Assembly (NCBI GenBank): GCA_017623675.1
Contig: JAGAOO010000022.1
Location: forward strand, 1 to 64,000
Direction of reading: 5' to 3'
Length of the DNA: 64,000 bases
Origin: Lachnospiraceae bacterium
Lineage (GTDB): Bacteria > Bacillota > Clostridia > Lachnospirales > Lachnospiraceae
Part shown: positions 37,594 through 46,407 of the stretch, one piece after another
How the letters are laid out: every line of letters starts with the position of its first letter
Position numbering within the stretch: the stretch's first letter is position 1
Program-made: the position numbers and the translations under genes
Notes under the pieces: model-generated
Databases searched by the model: none
What the model saw: the letters and a program-made list of their open reading frames with translations, nothing else
Told to the model about the DNA's origin: nothing

Positions 37594-39480
37594 TCATTCA
37601 CCCTGTTTCTCTTTATGAAAGAATTGGTATACTGCAATAGCCGTTGGTTCATTCATGTTAGGTGCCTGTTTCAATTCCTCCACTGTTGCCTGCCGAATAG
37701 CTTCTATTGTCTTAAAATGCTGCATCAACGCCTTTCTTCTTGCAGGTCCCACTCCTTCAATCTCATCCAAAATGGATTTCACCTGAGTTTTACTGCGTAG
37801 CAGCTTATGGTATTCGATTGCAAAACGATGTGCTTCATCCTGAATTCGCGTAATCAGGTCAAAGGCTTCATTCCTTGGCGGAAAAGCAATTTCCTGATTA
37901 TTATAATATAGGCCTCTGGTTCGGTGATTGTCATCCTTTACCATGCCACAGACCGGAATATTCAGATGCAGCTGTTCTAATACCCGTAATGCCACATTCA
38001 CCTGTCCTCGTCCACCATCCATCATTATCAAATCCGGAAAACGATTAAAGCTGCCTAACTCTTCCTGCATTCCTTCCTCTGTCATCTGACGTTGTTCCTC
38101 TTTTCCATGAAGAAAACGTCTGGTTAAGGTTTCTTCCATACTCTTATAATCATCGGGGCCTGTCACCGTCCGCAAGCGGAACTTCCTATAATCACTCCGC
38201 TTCGCTTTTCCCCTTTCGAACACCACCATGGAAGCAACTGCATTTACACCACTGATATTGGAAATATCAAAGGCCTCAATCCGATCTGCCTTTTCAATGC
38301 CTATCAATTCCGCAATTTCTCTTGCAGCTCCTATGGTTCTTGCTTCCTCCCTTTTTATCTTCTCCAAGTCTTGATGCAATACCAGCATGGCATTATCTTT
38401 TGCAAGTTCAACTAATTTATGCTTTTCTCCTTTTTGTGGCGTTAAAATATGCACCCGCTGTTCCCGCTTCTGCGACAGCCATTGCTCCAGCAAGTCCCGT
38501 TCCTCCACTTCCGTTTCCAGCAGTAATTCTTTCGGAATATATGGTGTTCCGGCATAATACTGCTTAACAAATGCAGCCATGGTATCTGCCGGTTGTTCCG
38601 GTTCCACACCTGACATATGAAAATGCTCTCTTCCAAGCAGTTTTCCTTCCCGAATAAAGAAAATAGATACGACTGCTTCTTTTCCTTCCACTGCCATAGC
38701 CACTACATCCCGGTCTACAGCGTTAGAATTCGTGTTAGTAATTCTCTGCTTTCCTACGATGTGATTTACACTCTCCATTAAATCCCGGTATTCTGCTGCC
38801 TGTTCAAATTCGAATTCCGCAGCCGCCGCCTGCATTTTTCGTTTCAGTTCTTCCATAACCTTTTTGGTATTACCATTCAGAAAATCCAAAACTGCATCCA
38901 CATTTTTACTATATTCTTCCTGAGAAATATATCCCTGACATGGTGCCAGACACTGTTTCATCTGATAATACAAACAAGGTCTTTCCATCCCTTGTTCCTT
39001 TGGTAACTTCTTATTGCAAGAACGAATGTGGTATAACTTTTGCAGCAATTCAATCGTATCCCGTACTGCACCGCTGCTGGTAAATGGTCCAAAATATCTT
39101 GCTTTATCCCGTTTGATTTGACGGGTAAGCAATATCCTTGGAAAGGGTTCCTCTACCGTAACCTTAATAAACGGATAGGTTTTGTCATCCGTCAGCATGG
39201 TATTGTATTTCGGAGCATATTCTTTAATCAGATTATTTTCCAATACCAGTGCTTCCAGTTCTGAATCAGTCACGATATATTCAAAATAATGAATCAGAGT
39301 AATCATTTTCTCAATCTTCGGAGAACGATTCCGCCCGGATTGAAAATATTGCCGCACCCGATTCTTCAAATTAATTGCCTTACCCACATAAATAATCTCA
39401 TCGCTCTTACTGTGCATGAGATAAACCCCAGGCTGTTCCGGAAGTTTTTTCAATTCTTCTTCTATATTAAAATCCTTCAT
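37594..39480 (-). CDS. uvrC: Excinuclease ABC subunit C
   Basis: 628 codons, full length. The N-terminal GIY-YIG nuclease ([18 protein letters not shown]) makes the 3' incision in nucleotide excision repair. A Cys-rich segment with [13 protein letters not shown] and the UvrB-binding UVR helix ([14 protein letters not shown]) follow. The RNase H-like C-terminal nuclease has FDISNISG and MDGGRGQV, and helix-hairpin-helix repeats close the protein ([16 protein letters not shown]). It is the first gene of the minus-strand cluster running to whiA and the HPr-like gene. Confidence 0.97.
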   Translation of the reverse strand: MKDFNIEEELKKLPEQPGVYLMHSKSDEIIYVGKAINLKNRVRQYFQSGRNRSPKIEKMITLIHYFEYIVTDSELEALVLENNLIKEYAPKYNTMLTDDKTYPFIKVTVEEPFPRILLTRQIKRDKARYFGPFTSSGAVRDTIELLQKLYHIRSCNKKLPKEQGMERPCLYYQMKQCLAPCQGYISQEEYSKNVDAVLDFLNGNTKKVMEELKRKMQAAAAEFEFEQAAEYRDLMESVNHIVGKQRITNTNSNAVDRDVVAMAVEGKEAVVSIFFIREGKLLGREHFHMSGVEPEQPADTMAAFVKQYYAGTPYIPKELLLETEVEERDLLEQWLSQKREQRVHILTPQKGEKHKLVELAKDNAMLVLHQDLEKIKREEARTIGAAREIAELIGIEKADRIEAFDISNISGVNAVASMVVFERGKAKRSDYRKFRLRTVTGPDDYKSMEETLTRRFLHGKEEQRQMTEEGMQEELGSFNRFPDLIMMDGGRGQVNVALRVLEQLHLNIPVCGMVKDDNHRTRGLYYNNQEIAFPPRNEAFDLITRIQDEAHRFAIEYHKLLRSKTQVKSILDEIEGVGPARRKALMQHFKTIEAIRQATVEELKQAPNMNEPTAIAVYQFFHKEKQGE

Positions 39481-39511
39481 AATCCTACTCTTTCTGCTTT
39501 GTTGTATGTTC

Positions 39512-39540
39512 AGTATACGAGATTTTGCTGTGCTTTTAAA
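39512..39540 (-). promoter_or_regulatory. uvrC: Candidate uvrC promoter
   Basis: On the minus strand, TTTAAA (39540-39535), 17-bp spacer, TATACT (39517-39512), about 30 bp upstream of the uvrC ATG. The -35 is weak. Confidence 0.4.
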
Positions 39541-39584
39541 GAATCAATTGTATAAATTAAGGTTTGTTGGTTTAGTCGCCTTAT

Positions 39585-39724
39585 CGGTTTCTGATGACAG
39601 ATAGTTACCGCAGACACGCTTGCACTCCGGTCAGCACGTAATGGTGCATAAGGTGCGACAATACCGCACCTAAGCACCAACGTGCTTTTAAGGTCTGCTT
39701 GCAACTATCTATCACCAGAAACCG
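39585..39724 (-). ncRNA. Large structured element A (candidate RNA or repeat), minus strand
   Basis: A 140-bp imperfect palindrome. The outer 22-bp arms differ at two positions, and both become G-U pairs if the minus strand is the RNA. The core (39613-39695, minus) contains GACCTTAAAAGCACGT, a stem with TTAGG facing CCTTAT, and ACGTGCTGACCGGAG, followed by a GCAA loop hairpin and GTGTC. The same core recurs in element C on the plus strand. No open reading frame, promoter or terminator is obvious for it. Confidence 0.55.
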
Positions 39725-39746
39725 GTAGCCAACTTTACAGAATAAT

Positions 39747-39834
39747 CCATAATTTATATGGGAAGCAAAGTACCGCGCCGCGCAAGTTATCAATGACTGC
39801 GGAGCCATACTACTTTCCCCAATATAAATTATGG
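39747..39834. repeat. Large palindrome B between elements A and C
   Basis: Arms CCATAATTTATAT...AAAGTA and TACTACTTTCC...ATAAATTATGG pair over about 25 bp with one or two bulges. A GC-rich 35-nt interior contains CCGC/GCGG. It does not share the core of A and C. Confidence 0.6.
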
Positions 39835-39855
39835 TTCATATCCATTCCTACAGCA

Positions 39856-40022
39856 GCGGTTTTGAGGGTATATGTTCACGCAACGACCTTAGAAGCACGT
39901 CGGTACTTAGGCTGTGCTTTGCAATCAATAATACATGATATCTGGATGCACAGCCTTATGTACCGCTACGTGCTGGCCAGAGCGCAAGCGTGTCGTGCGG
40001 GAATATATATCCTTAAAACCGC
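39856..40022 (+). ncRNA. Large structured element C (candidate RNA or repeat), plus strand
   Basis: A 167-bp imperfect palindrome. Three outer-stem differences are all G-U on the plus strand. The core is at 39885-39994: GACCTTAGAAGCACGT, CGGTAC-TTAGG facing CCTTAT-GTACCG, ACGTGCTGGCCAGAG, GCAA loop, GTGTC. Relative to element A, two base pairs changed on both sides (T-A to C-G, G-C to A-T), which is covariation. Confidence 0.55.
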
Positions 40023-40051
40023 GGTCGCAGGCATTACGTTAAACCATAATT

Positions 40052-41803
40052 TTACTGTCTAACCTTAATATGCACTTCCCGTAACTGCTGTTCTGTCACC
40101 TCTCCCGGAGCTCCGCACATCAGATCCTGTGCGTTACCGTTCATTGGGAACGCAATAACCTCACGAATATTTTCTTCGTTACGAAGGAGCATAATCATAC
40201 GGTCAACACCCGGTGCCATACCGGCATGTGGTGGTGCACCAAACTGGAATGCATTGTATAAAGCTCCAAACTTTTCTTTTAAGTCTTCCTCGGTATATCC
40301 GGCGATTTCAAATGCCTTTACCATAATCTGCATATCATGATTCCGAACCGCACCGGAAGACAGCTCTACACCATTACATACAATATCATACTGATATGCC
40401 AGAATATCTTCCGGATTCTTGGTGTTCAAGGCTTCCAATCCGCCCTGTGGCATAGAGAATGGATTGTGGGTGAAAATCATCTGTTTTGCTTCCTTGTCAT
40501 ATTCATACATTGGGAAGTCGTTAATATAGCAGAAACGATATGCATTTTTCTCTAACAAATCCAAACGCACGCCTAATTCTGTACGAATCTGTCCTGCATA
40601 CTCTGCTGCCCGTTGTTCATTATCTGCAATGAAGAAAATAGTATCTCCGGGAACTAAGCCTGCAATATCTGCAATTTCCGTCTTCATATCATCCGGAATA
40701 AACTTGTCAATTGGTCCCTTATAGCTCTTATCTTCCAATACTTCCAAATAACCAAGTCCACCCATACCAATCGAGGTTGCAAACTTCAACAACTTTTCAT
40801 GCTGACCCTTTGATAACTTTTCATGTACGTTAATCGCACGTACTGTCTTGCCATGGAACGGCTTAAAGGTACAACGTTGGAAGAAATCTGTCACATCCAC
40901 AATACGAAGTGGATTCCGCAAATCCGGCTTATCCGTACCGAATTCCAGCATTGCCTGCTTATAGCTAATAACCGGATAAGGGGCTTCTGTAACTGCATAG
41001 CCTTCCGGTGCAAATTTCTTAAATGTAGCAGATAATACTTCCTCACCTACACGGAATACATCCTCCTGGGTAGCAAAGCTCATTTCAAAATCCAACTGAT
41101 AAAATTCTCCCGGTGAACGGTCTGCTCTTGCATCCTCGTCACGGAAACAAGGTGCAATCTGGAAGTATTTATCAAAGCCGGACACCATTAACAACTGCTT
41201 ATACTGCTGTGGTGCCTGTGGCAATGCATAGAACTTACCCTTGAACTTTCTGGACGGTACAATATAGTCTCTGGCACCTTCCGGTGAAGAAGCGCAAAGA
41301 ATCGGAGTTTGAATTTCCAAAAAGCCCATTTCTGTCATTTTTTCCCGCAGGAAGCTAATCACCTTTGAACGGAAAATGATATTATCCTTTACCTTCTTAT
41401 TTCTTAAATCCAAGTAACGATATTTCAGACGTACATCCTCACGGATTTCCTTAGAGGTCATGATTTCAAATGGAATCTGCTTATATACTTTACCTAATAC
41501 GCTAACGCTGTGTGCCTCTAATTCGATCGTTCCGGTCTCAATATTCGGATTGTAGGTTTCCTCATCACGATGCTCTACTACACCTTCAATCGATACACAG
41601 TCTTCCTTTGTTAATCCGTCCAACAGGGTAGTATCACGCATTACTACCTGTAATACGCCATACATATCTCTTAAGTCTACGAAGGAAACACCGCCGTGGT
41701 CACGGATATTTTCTATCCAGCCTGCCACCTTTAATGTTTCTCCAACATCTGATTCCTTGATGTTATCAATGGTTCTGTTCCGATACATGTTTGATGTGTT
41801 CAT
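40052..41803 (-). CDS. aspS: Aspartyl-tRNA synthetase
   Basis: 583 codons from the ATG at 41803, 7 nt after AAGGAG; an upstream in-frame ATG at 41857 lacks a ribosome site. The N-terminal OB-fold anticodon-binding domain (KVAGWIENIRDHGGVSFVDLRD) is followed by the class II catalytic core with FRDEDARADR and the C-terminal GAPPHAGMAPGVDR. The bacterial-type GAD insertion lies between. It charges tRNA-Asp; whether it also charges tRNA-Asn is relevant to the T-box leader upstream. Confidence 0.96.
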   Translation of the reverse strand: MNTSNMYRNRTIDNIKESDVGETLKVAGWIENIRDHGGVSFVDLRDMYGVLQVVMRDTTLLDGLTKEDCVSIEGVVEHRDEETYNPNIETGTIELEAHSVSVLGKVYKQIPFEIMTSKEIREDVRLKYRYLDLRNKKVKDNIIFRSKVISFLREKMTEMGFLEIQTPILCASSPEGARDYIVPSRKFKGKFYALPQAPQQYKQLLMVSGFDKYFQIAPCFRDEDARADRSPGEFYQLDFEMSFATQEDVFRVGEEVLSATFKKFAPEGYAVTEAPYPVISYKQAMLEFGTDKPDLRNPLRIVDVTDFFQRCTFKPFHGKTVRAINVHEKLSKGQHEKLLKFATSIGMGGLGYLEVLEDKSYKGPIDKFIPDDMKTEIADIAGLVPGDTIFFIADNEQRAAEYAGQIRTELGVRLDLLEKNAYRFCYINDFPMYEYDKEAKQMIFTHNPFSMPQGGLEALNTKNPEDILAYQYDIVCNGVELSSGAVRNHDMQIMVKAFEIAGYTEEDLKEKFGALYNAFQFGAPPHAGMAPGVDRMIMLLRNEENIREVIAFPMNGNAQDLMCGAPGEVTEQQLREVHIKVRQ

Positions 41804-42189
41804 CTCATTTCTCCTTCTTTTCTTTCTTCTCTGAACAAAGGGCTCATTCTCTATCATTTAAAAATAAGAAAGTCCGCCCTAAACAACTACTTGTTCAGGA
41901 CGAACAGTACATTCTTTCTGTCCGCGGTACCACCTGATTTACTGCTTTTGCAGTCTCTCACCGGTTACAGGAACTCCTTATAACCTGCTGTTTTTCGCAC
42001 AACTGCGGCGCACCTACTGCCAAAAGCTCACACAGACTGAGTTCTTTTACTCATTTGTCCTGTTTCCTTTCGGGTTCAGATTGCGGCTGGTAAAGTGTTA
42101 TTCACGCCAATTCATTTTATGGAGCTTCCACCCTCCTCCACTCGCTGGAAACGATAATTGGGCTACTTCTCTTCGTCATCGCCTATACG
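41804..42189 (-). promoter_or_regulatory. aspS: T-box riboswitch leader of aspS
   Basis: On the minus strand the T-box sequence TGGTACCGCG sits at 41923-41935. The competing terminator is a 15-bp stem (41872-41886 with 41891-41905), ending in TTTCTTATTTTT. Stem I contains AGTA opposite GTGAA, and a distal loop GGTGGAAGCTCC. The 3' side of the specifier loop reads GTGAATAACACTTT, so the likely specifier is AAC (Asn) rather than GAC. Uncharged tRNA would stabilise the antiterminator and allow aspS transcription. Confidence 0.88.
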
Positions 42190-42195
42190 TTTGTC

Positions 42196-42225
42196 ATTAT
42201 ATATCACCGGAAAATCTGCTGTCAA
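42196..42225 (-). promoter_or_regulatory. aspS: aspS promoter
   Basis: On the minus strand, TTGACA (42225-42220), 18-bp spacer, TATAAT (42201-42196). This places the transcript start at about 42189, just before stem I of the T-box. Confidence 0.8.
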
Positions 42226-42271
42226 GTCCAGACCTTGAAATAGGCACCAGTCAGCCTTGAACCATCTACGT

Positions 42272-42949
42272 TCACGGCATCACCTTAACATTATGCACAA
42301 TTACCCGATTTTCTACTACATGAAACCAGATATCATGATTACCGAACATCATACGATATTCTTTATCTACAGCCTCCTGTGTACCGGGTCTTGGGTCTTG
42401 CCTTAATAACTGGATTACCGTTTCCCGTTGTTCTTCCGGCAGACGGTTCAATAATTCTTCCGGGAATTCCACTTCCAATTCATAATCCATGACCGTTCCG
42501 GCAAATCCGGCTGTAGCTTCCGGATGGCTGTCTGTGTATGCCAGATAGGGCTTGATATCATAAATTGGTGTTCCATTTAACAAATCCGCACCGGACACAT
42601 ACAATACCGGTCCCAGCTTCTCATCCAGCTCCACCCGTTCCAGCTTTACAGAAGAAAGTCCAATGGAATTGGGACGATAGGGCGAGCGGGTCGCAAATAC
42701 CCCCATGCGTGTCCGCCCTCCCAGTCTGGGCGGAGCAACCGTAGCAGTCCAGGTATCCTGAACTGCTTTTGAAAACTGCCATAGAAGCCAGATATGTGAA
42801 AACTCCTCCAATCCTCGAACCGCATCGGGATTGCGAAATTCCGGTTCAAATACTATCTTCCCCTGCAAGGACTCTACCAGTCCACTCTGCCTTGGTATTC
42901 CGAATTTTGCAGTGAAATCCGTTTGAATATGTGCAATTACTTTCATCAT
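42272..42949 (-). CDS. trmO: tRNA (m6t6A37) methyltransferase TrmO-like
   Basis: 225 codons from an ATG at 42949 that overlaps the DHH gene stop (ATGA). A GTG at 42967 is an alternative. VIAHIQTDF, KFGIPRQSGLV, GLEEFSHIWLLWQFSK, and TRSPYRPNSIGLSSVKL are signatures of the TsaA/TrmO family, which N6-methylates t6A37 of tRNA-Thr using S-adenosylmethionine. No ribosome site stands out, consistent with translational coupling to the DHH gene. Confidence 0.88.
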   Translation of the reverse strand: MMKVIAHIQTDFTAKFGIPRQSGLVESLQGKIVFEPEFRNPDAVRGLEEFSHIWLLWQFSKAVQDTWTATVAPPRLGGRTRMGVFATRSPYRPNSIGLSSVKLERVELDEKLGPVLYVSGADLLNGTPIYDIKPYLAYTDSHPEATAGFAGTVMDYELEVEFPEELLNRLPEEQRETVIQLLRQDPRPGTQEAVDKEYRMMFGNHDIWFHVVENRVIVHNVKVMP

Positions 42950-43866
42950 GCATTTGCCATCTGGCACAATTCTTCTAACATTTTTGGAAGCTCTGTTGCC
43001 ATATTTTCATCTGTAAACTGGCAGGTTCCTACCTTCTTGTGTCCACCACCATTATATTTCAACATTAAGCTACCAACATTCACATCACTGGTTCGATTCA
43101 AAATACTGTATCCGACGGCTGCAGAACAACCTTTTCCGCCACGACCGCTTACAATCCATGCAGAAATATTCTGTTCCGGATACATACTGTAAATCATAAA
43201 ACGATTTCCTGTATAAATCGGGTCAACTCCCCGCAAATCAGAAATAATCACATTTCCTTCCACACGGGTATATTTCGTAACCATTTCCTTGAATTTTTCT
43301 GTCTGCTCGTTATAAACCTCAATACGTTCCTGCACATCAGGCAAAGCAAGTATTTCATCTGTTGTCATGGTACGACAAGCGTCCATCAGTTTTTCCATTA
43401 ATTGATAATTGGAAATGGTAAACTGTCTCCATCGTCCCAAGCCCGTTCTAGGATCCATTAAAAATCCTACCAAAATCCATCCCGTAGGATTCATCACTTC
43501 ATCAATGGTCAGATTACCGGAATCTACCTTATCTACCGCTTCCATCATATCATCAAACTGTGGAAACCGTTCTTTACCACCATAGTATTCATATATGATT
43601 CTGGCACAAGAAGGAGTAATCCGGCTTTCACCCTTGTATTTTCCCTCTAATTGCTGGCGTTCAAATTCGCTGGAATGATGGTCAAACCAAAGTCCGCATC
43701 CTTCTACAAAAGGTACATTAGCCAGACAATCATTCTCATTTACTTCTATCAATCCATCCTGCAAATCCTTTGGATGTGCAAACATCCAGGAATCAATAAT
43801 TCCTGCTTCCTTTAATAAAGCTCCACACGCAAGCCCATCAAAATCTGAACGTGTAACTAATCTCAT
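42946..43866 (-). CDS. DHH-family phosphoesterase
   Basis: 306 codons. The N-terminal TRSDFDGLACGALLK and the DHH motif WFDHHSSEF coordinate the metal pair. The C-terminal substrate part has SAAVGYSILNRTSDVNVG and GGGHKKVGTC. Members hydrolyse oligoribonucleotides, cyclic dinucleotide products or polyphosphate; the substrate here cannot be told from sequence. It ends with a 4-nt overlap to trmO. GAGGAAT precedes the ATG. The 110-bp direct repeat lies in its upstream region. Confidence 0.85.
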   Translation of the reverse strand: MRLVTRSDFDGLACGALLKEAGIIDSWMFAHPKDLQDGLIEVNENDCLANVPFVEGCGLWFDHHSSEFERQQLEGKYKGESRITPSCARIIYEYYGGKERFPQFDDMMEAVDKVDSGNLTIDEVMNPTGWILVGFLMDPRTGLGRWRQFTISNYQLMEKLMDACRTMTTDEILALPDVQERIEVYNEQTEKFKEMVTKYTRVEGNVIISDLRGVDPIYTGNRFMIYSMYPEQNISAWIVSGRGGKGCSAAVGYSILNRTSDVNVGSLMLKYNGGGHKKVGTCQFTDENMATELPKMLEELCQMANA

Positions 43867-43909
43867 TTTCTAATTCCTCGCTTCCCTTCGCCTTTATATA
43901 TCTTAAGTT

Positions 43910-44140
43910 CTCCCGCATGAACGCTCACCTCGTGTGCTCCGCACCCTCGGTGTTCGTTGCACTCACATAAGCTCTTAGCCAATCCCTTGCCTGCAAGCAG
44001 GCAGTGCTTGGCCTGCGACACTGCGGTTCTCTCCCGCATGAACGCTCACCTCGTGTGCTCCGCACCCTCGGTGTTCGTTGCACTCACATAAGCTCTTAGC
44101 CAATCCCTTGCCTGCAAGCAGGCAGTGCTTGGCCTGCGAC
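43910..44140. repeat. Perfect 110-bp direct repeat rich in small hairpins
   Basis: Copies at 43910-44019 and 44031-44140 are identical over 110 bp, separated by 11 bp. Each contains GCCTGC-AA-GCAGGC inside GCCAA/TTGGC and a chain of short GTG/CAC hairpins. GCATGAACGC near the left and GCGTTCATGC after the right copy form a long inverted pair. The region is GC-richer than its surroundings. TATAATG is found at its outer end on the minus strand. Confidence 0.92.
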
Positions 44141-44302
44141 CTTGCGTTCATGCTTATGCGTTCATTATACTCTCTTTCTGGGGTTTCGTCTAGGTCATGT
44201 ATGGAAGATTTCCGCATCTATTATGAATGTATTTTTAATATATTAATAATGTCTGTTTGATTTGCTGGAAAAAATATACACTACCAACAGGAGGGTCGAA
44301 TT

Positions 44303-44707
44303 ATGTCGTCAATGCATTCAAGAAATAATAATTGTCAGGATCGTATTAAACAAGTTCGAAAGCAACTGGGGCTTACGCAGGAAGCATTTGCAGAAGCACT
44401 GGACATTTCTTATTCCGCATATAAGAAATTAGAAAGCGGTGAAAATATTCCCTCTGTAGATACCTTGTTCAAATTTAAAAAGAAATTTCATATTTCATCT
44501 GATTATATTTTATTTGGAGAATTAAATTCTGCAGACGATAATTGGAATCATTTCTTAAACTCCTCGGTTCAGGAACAGGCAGAGTTATACTATCGCATAT
44601 TATACTACTATTCTCACATTCAAACGATTAATTTTCTGTCTGAGCAGGAACAGCAGGAAATTACGGATTACATAGAAACCATCTTTCCAAAATCATCTGA
44701 CAAATAA
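44303..44707 (+). CDS. XRE-family HTH transcriptional regulator
   Basis: 134 codons with AGGAGG upstream. Residues 10-65 form a Cro/C1-type helix-turn-helix (IKQVRKQLGLTQEAFAEAL, SAYKKLESGENIPSVDTL). The C-terminal half is short and helical without a known ligand domain. It is a small single-domain DNA-binding regulator. It is divergent from the DHH gene across the 110-bp repeats. An intrinsic terminator follows. Confidence 0.88.
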   Translation: MSSMHSRNNNCQDRIKQVRKQLGLTQEAFAEALDISYSAYKKLESGENIPSVDTLFKFKKKFHISSDYILFGELNSADDNWNHFLNSSVQEQAELYYRILYYYSHIQTINFLSEQEQQEITDYIETIFPKSSDK

Positions 44708-44712
44708 AACTT

Positions 44713-44765
44713 AGGGCGGTTCTACACACATTTTTTTCTATGAACCACCCTCTTTTTATTTTTTA
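44713..44765 (+). terminator. Intrinsic terminator after the XRE gene
   Basis: AGGGCGGTTC (from 44713) pairs with GAACCACCCT (to 44751) with one mismatch and is followed by CTTTTTATTTTTT. Confidence 0.82.
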
Positions 44766-44791
44766 CGTTTTTCTTAAATTTCTGATTTTTC

Positions 44792-44820
44792 TTGTGAAAT
44801 GCTGAGTATTATACTATAAT
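44792..44820 (+). promoter_or_regulatory. Promoter of the GT2 gene
   Basis: TTGTGA (44792-44797), 17-bp spacer, TATAAT (44815-44820), 57 bp before the ATG. Confidence 0.6.
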
Positions 44821-44877
44821 ATGTGAGGTAAAATGAATGTAGTTCAATTTTGATTCACTGACTTTAGAGGGAATGCT

Positions 44878-45615
44878 ATGAGTAAAACGAAAGGTATGCT
44901 GTCTGTTGTGATTCCGGCATACAACGAAGAAAAATGTATATATCAGAATTTATTAACAACCTGCACCTGCATTTCAGAATTCTGTCCGAATTATGAATTA
45001 ATCTTAGTAAATGACGGAAGTCCTGATAGAACCTTTGAAGAAGCGATGCGTGCAAAATCGGAGAATCCTCACATTAAAGTTGCCACTTATCAAATTAACC
45101 GTGGAAAAGGTGGTGCCATCAAGGAAGGAATTGCAAGAGCCTCCGGTGAATATATCGCTTTTCTGGATGCTGATTTGGACTTATCACCTACGCACCTGAA
45201 AGACTTTTTGCAGGCAATGCTTGATGAGGATGCAGATATTGTAATTGGTTCCAAGCTCCATAAGGATTCCAAGCTGGAATATCCTTTGAAACGTAAAATC
45301 ATGAGCTATGGCTATTATATTCTCCTGCGACTTTTATTTCATTTAAAACTAAAGGATACTCAAACCGGAATCAAATTATTCCGTTCCGATGTTATCAAAC
45401 CAATTGCAGAAGAATTAAAAACCTCCGGTTATGCATTTGATATCGAAATTCTTGCTAAGGCTAATCAATTTGGGTGCCGCATCTTAGAAATGCCTGTACG
45501 TTTGGAATTCAAACGGGGATTAGAAAACGGTTCGGTTCGTATCCGTATTAAAGATATTTTCTCTATGTTTATTGATACTTTAAAAATCTTCTGGGATATT
45601 AAGATTCGTTCTTAA
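44878..45615 (+). CDS. Family 2 glycosyltransferase, dolichyl/polyprenyl-phosphate mannose synthase-like
   Basis: 245 codons. GT-A fold with MLSVVIPAYNEE, LVNDGSPDRT, INRGKGGAIKEGI and the metal-binding FLDADLDLS. It keeps the DTQTGIKLFR motif found in polyprenyl-phosphate glycosyltransferases. There is no C-terminal membrane segment, so it is a soluble or peripherally bound enzyme. It probably moves a sugar from a nucleotide donor to a lipid carrier; donor and acceptor cannot be named. Confidence 0.85.
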   Translation: MSKTKGMLSVVIPAYNEEKCIYQNLLTTCTCISEFCPNYELILVNDGSPDRTFEEAMRAKSENPHIKVATYQINRGKGGAIKEGIARASGEYIAFLDADLDLSPTHLKDFLQAMLDEDADIVIGSKLHKDSKLEYPLKRKIMSYGYYILLRLLFHLKLKDTQTGIKLFRSDVIKPIAEELKTSGYAFDIEILAKANQFGCRILEMPVRLEFKRGLENGSVRIRIKDIFSMFIDTLKIFWDIKIRS

Positions 45616-45630
45616 TACCCCAGTTTTTTA

Positions 45631-46404
45631 TTACCACTGTTGAAATACCGTTTGTAAAATAACATATAATACTGCCTGATGTGCCATATAAATAATCAAG
45701 GAATGACGCCCAATAAAGCTTAACACCGGCACTTTCCAGCCCAATACCTTTTGAGTCATTTCATTTTTCTCCAAAACATCCATCTTCCTAAGTCCCTGAA
45801 AAAGAAAATACCCTACAAGAAATAAGAACATCCAGGGAACCAGCGAAAAATAGTCCGTAGAGAAAAATGCAGACTCTGGAAAACCAAAAAAAGTTGAAAC
45901 CAGGTTATGATATAGTTCCCTTGGAAGCTTCATAAGTTTCCAGCCCTCAAATCCAAGAAATCCTATATTGACATCTCTTGTTACTGTGAAAAGAATACCA
46001 CTGCAAACCAGTCCCAGCCATGGATTTATCTTTTCCAGTAATTTATGTAACGGAATCATAAGTAACATGCAACTACCCAGCAATGTCAGCACACCAAATA
46101 CCACCCGGTTGTCCGGCATGGCAATCAACGTAACCAATGTAATGATTGCACCGCCGCCAAACACCATAAGACCTCGCTTTAAGTGGTGTCTGCCCATACT
46201 CCAGCAAAAGCCGGAAAGCAAGATAAAGGTCCAACAGATGCTTTGTTGCCAAATGTACGCAAGTGTCCCATGATACCACTGCCAGTCAACTCCGTATAGA
46301 TAAACCAAATCCCAGGTTCCATGATACAGAATCATGCTGATTAAGGTCAATCCTCGAAGACTGTCCAGTAAATGATATCGTTTCTTCTCACTTATTCTTT
46401 CCAT
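45631..46404 (-). CDS. DUF1624 (heparan-alpha-glucosaminide N-acetyltransferase-like) membrane protein
   Basis: 257 codons with seven or more hydrophobic segments. The N-terminal RYHLLDSLRGLTLISMILYHGTWDL and the C-terminal FIGRHSLIIYMAHQ are DUF1624 / acyltransferase-3-like signatures. These proteins may acetylate cell-surface sugars across the membrane. It lies 3 bp downstream of the DUF gene at 46408 and is convergent with the GT2 gene (15 bp apart), so no terminator space remains between the two. Confidence 0.82.
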   Translation of the reverse strand: MERISEKKRYHLLDSLRGLTLISMILYHGTWDLVYLYGVDWQWYHGTLAYIWQQSICWTFILLSGFCWSMGRHHLKRGLMVFGGGAIITLVTLIAMPDNRVVFGVLTLLGSCMLLMIPLHKLLEKINPWLGLVCSGILFTVTRDVNIGFLGFEGWKLMKLPRELYHNLVSTFFGFPESAFFSTDYFSLVPWMFLFLVGYFLFQGLRKMDVLEKNEMTQKVLGWKVPVLSFIGRHSLIIYMAHQAVLYVILQTVFQQW

Positions 46405-46407
46405 TTA

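Noticed and set aside
39510-40062. Several 60-126 codon open frames in the aspS-uvrC spacer
   Set aside because: They lie across the large palindromes, lack ribosome sites, and the sequence is better explained by base-paired structure.
43975-44260. Open frames on both strands across the 110-bp repeats
   Set aside because: They are created by the perfect repeat and its hairpins; no start context and no similarity to known proteins.
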